Source: Promethearchaeota archaeon (GTDB lineage: Archaea; Asgardarchaeota; Lokiarchaeia; Sigyniarchaeales; SOKP01). From it: 12,230 bases of DNA. The DNA is taken from the NCBI GenBank assembly GCA_019894815.1, contig JAGXNU010000041.1:1-12230 (forward strand), written 5' to 3'. The notes under the pieces were generated by a model. It was not told the origin of the DNA, did not search any database, and was given only the letters and a program-made list of their open reading frames with translations. Below, piece after piece: positions 6,554 through 12,230 of this stretch. A program made the translations under genes and the position numbers. Each line of letters opens with the position of its first letter. The first letter of the stretch is position 1.

Positions 6554-7549
6554 ATGAATGACAAGAAAAACCCAGCTGAAGTTAATAAAATCAGTGATCT
6601 TGTATCATTTCGGGATGAACCAGCCCCAAAAGGATTACATAAAGATGTCATCTCTCTTGAGCAAATAGATCAAGAAGATAAAATTAAAATAATCCATGAA
6701 TTAAAACCATTTGGAAGCATGTATCGTTATTCCTCATTAATCGCCAATCAAAGTAAAGCGCCAATAAAAGAAGTAAAAATTAAAACTAGATTTCCAGAAT
6801 TTCTAGATCTTGTTAGGAGCGATCCTCCTAATATGAAATTAGATCCCATCAACTTAGAAGAAGATGAAGATAAGCAGGTAAGGATTCAATTTAACGAAAT
6901 CGCTCCAGAATCACATCATCAAATCAATGTATTTTTATCTCCACTAGATCTTGATGGTGAGGGAGAAATTAGATCTTATGTAACTTTTGTAAATAATAAA
7001 GATTTTGTCAGAGCATTGGATTCAAAACCAATACTAATCTTGTTTACTCCTCTTTCCATAGAAAGAAGTATAGTACCAAGCTCCCATATCACTCCCTTCT
7101 CCAAATCAACAGAGAATACAAGAGCTATTAAGAGTATTGGTATAGGTGTAGAGGGTCAATTTGATCCCTACTTCCATTTTAAACGCTTATGTCAAGCCAT
7201 CCAAGATCAAAACTTTCAACTAATCACGAGCAATGAAGAAAATCGAATCGCTTGGTATTTTGGCATTGATCTAGTTTCAGGGGAAGATATACTAATAATT
7301 GGACAAGTAATCCAAAACAAAGTAGAATGGATCGCAGTCGGTAAAAATCCACATCTCCTTATTTCTCTACTCTCTAAAATTTTAAATGCTTTTGGAGCAG
7401 CCATGATAATTAACGGGACAATTGAATCAATCGACCAAATTTATGATCTAGAATGTAAATATTGTGGAACTCCATTATCCTATATACCAAAAAAAGGAGT
7501 TGCAATAACTTGTCTCAAATGTAATAACTCACAAATTGTATGGAACTAA
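6554..7549 (+). CDS. Unknown protein: beta-sandwich-like and alpha/beta domains plus C-terminal zinc ribbon
   Basis: A 331-residue soluble protein that I do not recognise. Residues 1-45 are charged and probably flexible. Residues about 46-165 look all-beta: alternating short strands with YRYSSLIANQSKAPIKEVKI (57-76), then FPEFL and a later INVFLSPLDL, a pattern like Ig-type beta sandwiches. Residues about 190-285 look like strand-helix-strand repeats followed by a long helix (HLLISLLSKILNAFG). The C-terminus is a zinc ribbon with C301-x2-C304 and C320-x2-C323. The order beta sandwich then a mixed alpha/beta platform resembles appendage domains of vesicle-coat adaptors, but that is a fold guess by eye. 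It starts at ATG 6554 and diverges from the DUF4443 gene. No signal peptide or membrane segment is seen. Confidence 0.7.
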   Translation: MNDKKNPAEVNKISDLVSFRDEPAPKGLHKDVISLEQIDQEDKIKIIHELKPFGSMYRYSSLIANQSKAPIKEVKIKTRFPEFLDLVRSDPPNMKLDPINLEEDEDKQVRIQFNEIAPESHHQINVFLSPLDLDGEGEIRSYVTFVNNKDFVRALDSKPILILFTPLSIERSIVPSSHITPFSKSTENTRAIKSIGIGVEGQFDPYFHFKRLCQAIQDQNFQLITSNEENRIAWYFGIDLVSGEDILIIGQVIQNKVEWIAVGKNPHLLISLLSKILNAFGAAMIINGTIESIDQIYDLECKYCGTPLSYIPKKGVAITCLKCNNSQIVWN

Positions 7550-8013
7550 ATTCATGCTTAATTTTATTGCTCTATAAGTTATTTTCTATAGTTCCCTTAA
7601 TTAATCCCCAAGATCTTATACAATTTTATTGTGTTTAAATATTTAAGTCTTAAAAATAGGGACATTAACCAATATTTTTTTGGTTTACTCGGTACGAAAT
7701 TTCTCTTTTCAACACTTCAGATTTTGATTAAAAAATCTCTATTTCCATAAATTTATTTATAATTCAGTTTTTTGGATAATTTGTTTCTACTTTTTATTAA
7801 TTCAGATTCAAATCTTGATAGAATTAAGATTTCAGTTAAAAATCCCTAACTTACACTAGATTGATCATTTATGTGGATCGGAATTTTGTCGTAAATTCTT
7901 TTCACTTATTTACCCCCAAATTTTCTGAAATTACCAAAATCTTTAAATACATGTTTGATCATTGATTATATAACAACAAAATTATTAAAAATTAAAATTG
8001 TGGAGAAAAAATT
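7550..8013. other. Gene-free AT-rich stretch upstream of the histone gene
   Basis: These 464 bases have no credible open frame on either strand. They contain long A/T runs, a small hairpin (agatttt at 7719-7725 with aaaatct at 7732-7738) and the histone promoter near the right end. Nothing resembling a tRNA or other structured RNA was recognised by eye. A long regulatory or untranslated region, or an unrecognised non-coding RNA, is possible. Confidence 0.5.
7941..7950 (+). promoter_or_regulatory. TATA box of the histone gene
   Basis: The bases ctttaaatac match the archaeal TATA consensus, with an A-rich BRE-like run (accaaaat) just upstream. Transcription should start near 7970-7975, leaving a 5' leader of about 40 bases. 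That leader ends in a Shine-Dalgarno-like ggag at 8002-8005, eight bases before the ATG at 8014. Unlike the leaderless srp19 gene, the histone mRNA therefore appears to have a real ribosome binding site, in keeping with high expression. Confidence 0.6.
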
Positions 8014-8226
8014 ATGGCAGAATATATATCCTGGAGCCCTATTAGAAGGCTCATGAAACATAATGGTGCAGTAATCGTAGCTCGAGATGCAGTTAATGAA
8101 TTAGTTGATTGGATGAGTCAATCAGCTGAAACAATCACAAAATCCGCATTAAAGCTCACGAAACACGCAAAGCGCAAGAAGATAACCAAGAATGACATCT
8201 TAATGGCTATAAAATACTTCAAATAG
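8014..8226 (+). CDS. Archaeal histone (minimal histone fold, HMf type)
   Basis: A 70-residue protein consisting of one histone fold, close to the 66-70 residues of HMfA/HMfB, that dimerises and wraps DNA into nucleosome-like particles. Landmarks are SPIRRLMKHNGAVIV (8-22) with the first-helix arginines R11 and R12, the long central helix DAVNELVDWMSQSAETITKSALKLTKHA, and the C-terminal KRKKITKNDILMAIKYF block. That block carries the T-x2-D pair (T58, D61) of loop 2 and helix 3. There are no N- or C-terminal tails. The start has a good Shine-Dalgarno (ggag) and an upstream TATA box. A T-rich terminator follows, then a decayed second histone remnant. Confidence 0.95.
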   Translation: MAEYISWSPIRRLMKHNGAVIVARDAVNELVDWMSQSAETITKSALKLTKHAKRKKITKNDILMAIKYFK

Positions 8227-8255
8227 ACCATCAAGGTTTAAGAAGAGTATAAAAT

Positions 8256-8290
8256 ATTTTTTTTTATTTTTATCTATTTTTTCTGTTTTA
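8256..8290 (+). terminator. T-rich transcription terminator after the histone gene
   Basis: About 35 bases made almost wholly of T runs (nine T at 8257-8265, then further runs of 4-6 T) start 30 bases after the histone stop codon. Archaeal RNA polymerase terminates at T-rich tracts in the non-template strand without needing a hairpin. The tract overlaps the start of the histone remnant, so it may have arisen from decayed coding sequence. Confidence 0.55.
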
Positions 8291-8392
8291 AATTATTTTG
8301 AATATCTTAGGAGAAAGAAGATCACCAAAGACGACATTTTTCTATTTTTAATAAAATTTAGGTATGATTGGCAATTTACCAAAGTAGATTAA
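8282..8392 (+). pseudogene. Remnant of a second histone gene (C-terminal part)
   Basis: Read from 8309 in frame, the DNA encodes RRKKITKDDIFLFLIKF, which matches the intact histone's KRKKITKNDILMAIKYF; RKKIT, K, DI and IK are identical. In the 33 bases covering RRKKITKDDIF, 24 positions match the intact gene by hand count. Upstream, codons for S-V-L at 8282-8290 align without gaps to S-A-L of the intact gene, but the rest is degraded into Phe/Tyr/Leu-rich T runs. The frame stays open to a TAA at 8390-8392, past the normal end. There is no start codon, helix 1 or proper central helix, so it cannot make a histone. It lies in the +1 frame relative to the intact gene and about 83 bases downstream. 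A tandem duplication followed by decay, or a partial duplication, fits best. Confidence 0.7.
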
Positions 8393-8413
8393 AGTTAATT
8401 TGTCTTTAGTTAA

Positions 8414-9433
8414 ATGATCATGAAAGAAGTACATCAAGGAATATTCCTCATAAAAGAAAAGGGTTCTTTTGGAAATTTAAAACCCACTGAAAACATATAC
8501 ATTATTGCTGGCGAAGATGGGTTGGTTTATGATGCTGGATTTGGTAATAAAAAAGCAATCAAGCATTTTTTAAGAGAATTGGAGCAAATAGAAAATGAAC
8601 ATTTACTAAAAGATAAAGTATTTTCAATTACTCGAATAATTCCTAGCCATTGTCATCCAGATCATTTTTCGGGTCTAATGAAAATCAGAAAAAAGACAGG
8701 TGTGAAAGTACTTCTTACTAAAAGGATGGCTGATATTATTAAAGATAAGAAAAGTTTCATGAAATCATTCAATGCTGATGGCTATACGGATTATTTAATC
8801 TTAAAGAAAGGTTTTAAAAGTAAATTTAGAGATTTTCTTGAAATGCTTTTCACTCGTTTTTTCTACAAACGAATTTATGGTCTTTCATACATTAGCAACC
8901 CTGATGAAATTATTGAAGAAGATTCTATTATTGAAATTAATGGTGAACAATGGAAATTATTCCCTACACATGGTCATGCCATTGATCATGTTTCATTATA
9001 CAATGAAGAGAAAGGCATTTTATTATCAGGAGATAACATCTTGAAATCTATAACTACTTGGCTTGGACCGCCTAATTGTGACATCAAAGAATACATAAGA
9101 TCTATTGAGTATATTCATTCATTACCAAACCTCAAGGTGATATTGCCTGCTCATGGTGATTTGATCGAAAATCCGAAAGAAAGAATTGAAGAGATCTTGA
9201 ATCATCGGGAGAATAGAACAAAGCAAGTATTAGAAATTGTTCAAGAGCATTCAAAAATGGGGGTTTCTCCATCTGCTATTGTTCAAATTATTTATCCAAA
9301 TGAAAAGCGGATGTTACACGAGATTGCTCGTGGATGGGTATGCTTGACTCTTAAAATGCTAGAAAAAAGCAATCAATTGAGTCGTATTGAAGAAGATAAT
9401 GTCATTAAATTTTTTCCTTCTGGTAAGATATAA
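8414..9433 (+). CDS. MBL-fold metallo-hydrolase with C-terminal winged-helix region (LACTB2-like)
   Basis: A 339-residue metallo-beta-lactamase-fold enzyme. The dinuclear metal site is visible: H79-x-H81-x-D83-H84 in SHCHPDHFSG, H188 in PTHGHAIDH, D207 in LLSGDNIL and H247 in PAHGD. Residues 255-325 form a helical, winged-helix-like C-terminal region containing HRENRTKQVLEIVQE, like the BLACT_WH domain of LACTB2. An extra basic insert lies near 110-160. LACTB2-type proteins are single-strand endoribonucleases, while other members are thioesterases or glyoxalase-II-like, so the substrate is uncertain. Two near starts exist, ATG 8414 and ATG 8420; the later one would drop only two residues. It follows the histone remnant and precedes hef by 87 bases; the latter probably has its own promoter. 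Confidence 0.85.
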   Translation: MIMKEVHQGIFLIKEKGSFGNLKPTENIYIIAGEDGLVYDAGFGNKKAIKHFLRELEQIENEHLLKDKVFSITRIIPSHCHPDHFSGLMKIRKKTGVKVLLTKRMADIIKDKKSFMKSFNADGYTDYLILKKGFKSKFRDFLEMLFTRFFYKRIYGLSYISNPDEIIEEDSIIEINGEQWKLFPTHGHAIDHVSLYNEEKGILLSGDNILKSITTWLGPPNCDIKEYIRSIEYIHSLPNLKVILPAHGDLIENPKERIEEILNHRENRTKQVLEIVQEHSKMGVSPSAIVQIIYPNEKRMLHEIARGWVCLTLKMLEKSNQLSRIEEDNVIKFFPSGKI

Positions 9434-9520
9434 TTTATGTTTTTACTAGCTTAGCTTAAATTTTAAAAATCTTTAGAGTTATTGAATTTAAAAGGCTAAC
9501 CATGAAATAATATCTTATAC

Positions 9521-11680
9521 ATGACCTCTGAAACTGTAGAGTATTTCAATGGAGCATTTTTAAAAGAGAACCGGTTACTCTACCGGCAATATCAAGAAAA
9601 TATCGTAAATCAATGTAACAATAAAAATTCCTTAGTAGTATTACCTACTGGGTTAGGGAAAACGATAATTGCTATATTATTGATAATAAAAGCCCTTGAA
9701 AAATATCCCAAAGCACGTATCGTTATCCTTGCTCCCACTAGACCCCTTGTAGCACAGCATTTTAAATCATGTTTAAGATTTTTAGCAGTTAATGACGAAG
9801 ATGTGGTGTTCTTTACAGGTAAAATCAGCCCTGAACGACGTATTAAACTATTTTTGAACTCACAAATCATCATCTCCACACCTCAAGTAATAAAAAACGA
9901 TGTAGAGAGGGGAAGATATAATTTAGAACATGTATCTTTGTTGATATTCGATGAAGCCCATCGCACTAAAGGAAACTATGCATATAATTACCTTGCTCCT
10001 GAATATCTCAATACTTGTCAAGATCCCTTAATTCTAGGATTGACAGCTTCACCTGGAAAAGATTATGAACATATTCAACAATTATGTGATAATCTATATA
10101 TTGAGAAGGTTGTTTTTAAAACGTATAGCAATGAGGATGTAATGAAATATACGCATGACATTAATATGTTCCTTGAATACGTTGATCTACCAATAAAATT
10201 TCTTGAACTCAGTGCGGTGTGGTATAACTTATTTGAAAATTATCTTAAATTTTTCATTGAACGTAAATTAATTCCTCCAAATAAACCATATTATTCAAAA
10301 CTTGAATTTTTGGCAATCTCAAGAGACATAACAATTTCTTTAAAATATGAAAACGGAAATGCATTCGAATTGAGTGAGGAAGATTATATTGAGGCGTTAT
10401 ACTACAAATCACCAAGAGTAATTGATATTGTGAGAGAAAATGACTTGAATATTCAAAGTATTTTTTCTTATTGCTCAAGTTGCATTTCAATCCTTCATGG
10501 AAAAGATTTACTTGAAACCCAGAATATTTCTCTATTCAAATCGTTCTTAGATAGATTAAACTGGAAAGCTGAACAAGAAGTTCGATCAGCAAAAAGAATC
10601 ATGAACTCTGATCATTGTAAATTTATAGTAGAAAAGATTAATCGAGAAATACCTGAATTTCTTCAACATCCAAAAATAGATAAAGTCATTTCAATAGTAG
10701 ATGAGGAATTTGGAGAATACAAGAATGATAAGATCATAATTTTTACTCAGTATCGAGAAATGGCTGAAAAACTTAAGCATGTATTGAATGAAAAATTTAA
10801 AGGAAAGTTGACAATCGAAAAATTTATTGGTCAATCGACCAAATCAGATGATTATGGATTTTCTCAAAATAAACAAATAGATATTATCGATCAGTTTCGA
10901 GAGGGATTAATAAATATATTAGTTGCAACGAGTGTGGCAGAAGAAGGACTTGACATTCCTAATGTCGATGCAATAATTTTTTATGAACCTGTTCCATCAG
11001 AAATTAGATTAATACAAAGGAGAGGACGTACTGGTAGACATTCCTCAGGGAGATGCTATATCATGCTTACTCGAAGTACTGTTGATATACCATATCATAA
11101 GGTCGCACTACGCAAAGAAAGTACCATGAATAGGATATTATTAGATCCTGAACAATTAGAACTCTGGACAGATCTTGAGAGAAAACCTATTGATTTCAGC
11201 CAACTCTTAACAGAGAACTCTAAAATATTTTCTTTAACAGATTACAAGGAGAGAAGAGAAAAAGAAAAAGCTGTTTTAGCGAATAAAACTATCGAGGAAA
11301 TTATTAATGAAATAGATAATTTTGAAAGAAGTGATTTGTACAAAAAATATAAGAAATATGGAGTTACTTTTTATTCAGATTTAGTTAAATTAGATAGAAC
11401 TAAGCTAAAAAAATCTGTATCAAAATTGAAAGGAAATAAGACAGATATACAAGATACAAAAAAAAGAAAGAGTTATCTTAATAAAAATTTAAAAACTCTC
11501 GTAAATTTAGCTAAATTTCATAATGTAAAGGGCAGAATTAAATACGCTGAATTCCAAGAATTAGCTAAAGAAGAAGAAATAACAGAACAAAAATTTTATA
11601 CTCATTTTTATCAAGCATGCCGGTTAGGATTCATAAAGAAAGAAGAAGATCAAGTTATTTTTTTAATGGAATGTGATTAA
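9521..11680 (+). CDS. hef: Hef-type SF2 helicase (FANCM/Mph1 family), without nuclease domain
   Basis: A 719-residue DEAH helicase that remodels stalled replication forks. SF2 motifs in order: I LPTGLGKT (41-48), Ia APTRPLVAQH (71-80), II DEAH (144-147), III LTASPG (174-179), IV IIFTQYREMA (406-415), V VATSVAEEGLDIP (468-480) and VI QRRGRTGR (499-506). The segment GQSTKSDDYGFSQNKQIDII (437-456) and FYEPVPSEIR are hallmarks of Hef/FANCM. The helical region at about 190-385 is the Hef-type insert between the two RecA domains. Euryarchaeal Hef continues with an XPF-type nuclease (ERKxxxD) and HhH; here the C-terminus (about 650-719) is instead a short winged-helix-like segment and no nuclease motif is seen. 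Start ATG 9521 follows a TATA-like atttaaaa about 30 bases earlier. Confidence 0.92.
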   Translation: MTSETVEYFNGAFLKENRLLYRQYQENIVNQCNNKNSLVVLPTGLGKTIIAILLIIKALEKYPKARIVILAPTRPLVAQHFKSCLRFLAVNDEDVVFFTGKISPERRIKLFLNSQIIISTPQVIKNDVERGRYNLEHVSLLIFDEAHRTKGNYAYNYLAPEYLNTCQDPLILGLTASPGKDYEHIQQLCDNLYIEKVVFKTYSNEDVMKYTHDINMFLEYVDLPIKFLELSAVWYNLFENYLKFFIERKLIPPNKPYYSKLEFLAISRDITISLKYENGNAFELSEEDYIEALYYKSPRVIDIVRENDLNIQSIFSYCSSCISILHGKDLLETQNISLFKSFLDRLNWKAEQEVRSAKRIMNSDHCKFIVEKINREIPEFLQHPKIDKVISIVDEEFGEYKNDKIIIFTQYREMAEKLKHVLNEKFKGKLTIEKFIGQSTKSDDYGFSQNKQIDIIDQFREGLINILVATSVAEEGLDIPNVDAIIFYEPVPSEIRLIQRRGRTGRHSSGRCYIMLTRSTVDIPYHKVALRKESTMNRILLDPEQLELWTDLERKPIDFSQLLTENSKIFSLTDYKERREKEKAVLANKTIEEIINEIDNFERSDLYKKYKKYGVTFYSDLVKLDRTKLKKSVSKLKGNKTDIQDTKKRKSYLNKNLKTLVNLAKFHNVKGRIKYAEFQELAKEEEITEQKFYTHFYQACRLGFIKKEEDQVIFLMECD

Positions 11681-11701
11681 AATGATTAAAAAGCAAAAAA
11701 A

Positions 11702-12230
11702 CTACATTTTATCCTCTTTTCTTTTTTTGAAAAGAATGTAGAATAGTAATACACCTATAAAAAAGCCGGAAATAAGTATTGTCCCTGGATTTTGACCTGT
11801 CAACATGAATAAGTAGTAAACTACGGCGAGTAATGGAGAAAATATTGCGAAAATACTCCCATATTGGTTACCAAACACTTTTAAACGTTTAATTATTCTA
11901 TGGACCCGAAAATTCATTTTGGTCATTACCTCAAGTTCTTTTTCATCCAATTCTTTAAGAGCTTCGGGATTTTCATAATAAATCCCTAAAAGAGGATCAT
12001 ATTTACCAGATAATTGATCAGCACTAATTAATGATATTAAATGCTTCTGAATTACTTGTTTTTTTATTTTTAACTCATTTTGGAGGAAGTTCAATGTTAA
12101 AACTTGACGAGCCACTGCTTTAATTGCCATTTGGACATACGCTTTAAGAATTTGTTCTTCAGAAGATTTTACTTTTTCAATTAAAATATCTTGGAACTCG
12201 TTGATGAAGATATCAAAATCCTTTATTAGA
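11702..12230 (-). CDS. Winged-helix-like protein with two C-terminal membrane segments (cut by window edge)
   Basis: The minus-strand frame ends at a TAG (11704-11702) and stays open to base 12230, so 175 C-terminal residues are visible and the start is outside. Taking Met12130 as the start would be wrong, because 33 in-frame residues of similar character precede it. Visible residues about 44-85 (FLQNELKIKKQVIQKHLISL and a beta-like DPLLGIYY) look like a helix-turn-helix with wing. Then comes a charged helical linker and two hydrophobic spans (about 124-144 and 149-167) ending in a KKRKEDKM basic tail, a C-terminal membrane anchor. The winged helix may mediate protein contacts rather than DNA binding. 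It is convergent with hef, with 21 bases between stops. I do not recognise the family. Confidence 0.7.
   Translation of the reverse strand, partial: LIKDFDIFINEFQDILIEKVKSSEEQILKAYVQMAIKAVARQVLTLNFLQNELKIKKQVIQKHLISLISADQLSGKYDPLLGIYYENPEALKELDEKELEVMTKMNFRVHRIIKRLKVFGNQYGSIFAIFSPLLAVVYYLFMLTGQNPGTILISGFFIGVLLFYILFKKRKEDKM

Noticed and set aside
7719..7738. Hairpin agatttt/aaaatct as a terminator or riboswitch element
   Set aside because: It has only seven mostly A-T pairs with a 6-base loop in an AT-rich region, about 170 bases after the nearest stop; expected by chance.
8207..8258. Two copies of tataaaataytt (in the histone C-terminus and 40 bases later) as a direct repeat or third histone fragment
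   Set aside because: The match is only 12 bases of A/T-rich sequence and carries no extended protein similarity, so chance is likely.
10254..10490. 78-residue minus-strand open frame inside hef
   Set aside because: It lies opposite a conserved helicase gene and has a composition expected of an antisense shadow.
1..12230. CRISPR array, insertion sequence, integrase or phage genes
   Set aside because: No regularly spaced repeats, terminal inverted repeats, transposase or integrase motifs were seen anywhere in the window.

Overview
The window is AT-rich archaeal DNA. The archaeal assignment rests on an SRP19 gene, ribosomal protein S8e, a proteasome beta subunit, a minimal archaeal histone, a Hef-type helicase, an intron-containing tRNA and TATA-box promoters placed at or just upstream of start codons. 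Low GC, sparse operons and many lineage-restricted small membrane or zinc-ribbon proteins would fit an Asgard (Lokiarchaeia-like) genome. That placement is an inference, because no diagnostic Asgard marker is present.

Left part (1-2100): a gene cut by the left edge runs leftward. Diverging from it across a short shared promoter is a pair, a CPBP intramembrane protease and an MtxX/methanogenesis-marker-4-like protein. A small multi-span membrane protein faces them. Middle (2171-4356): a minus-strand tRNA-Pro(GGG) with an intron at an unusual position is followed by srp19-hypA (nine bases apart), a Nudix hydrolase with an enlarged Nudix box, and a convergent gene for S8e.

Proteolysis block (4531-6430): the proteasome beta subunit is read rightward. 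It meets, tail to tail with 8 bases between, a leftward pair made of a winged-helix/DUF4443-like protein and a JAMM/MPN metalloprotease. A JAMM enzyme beside a proteasome gene suggests removal of ubiquitin-like modifiers linked to degradation, but no modifier, E1 or E2 gene is visible here.

Right part (6554-12230): a 331-residue protein of unknown function has a predicted beta-sandwich-like middle, an alpha/beta domain and a C-terminal zinc ribbon. It is followed by a 464-base gene-free stretch carrying the histone promoter, the histone gene, and then a decayed remnant of a second histone gene that appears undescribed. Next come an MBL-fold hydrolase of the LACTB2 type, a Hef helicase lacking the XPF nuclease half, and a gene cut by the right edge encoding a winged-helix-like protein with two C-terminal membrane segments.

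No CRISPR array, insertion sequence, phage gene or rRNA was seen. Most of the window is housekeeping or chromosomal in character. The main points for a second look are the histone remnant, the JAMM-proteasome arrangement, the tRNA intron, the MtxX homologue and the 331-residue protein.
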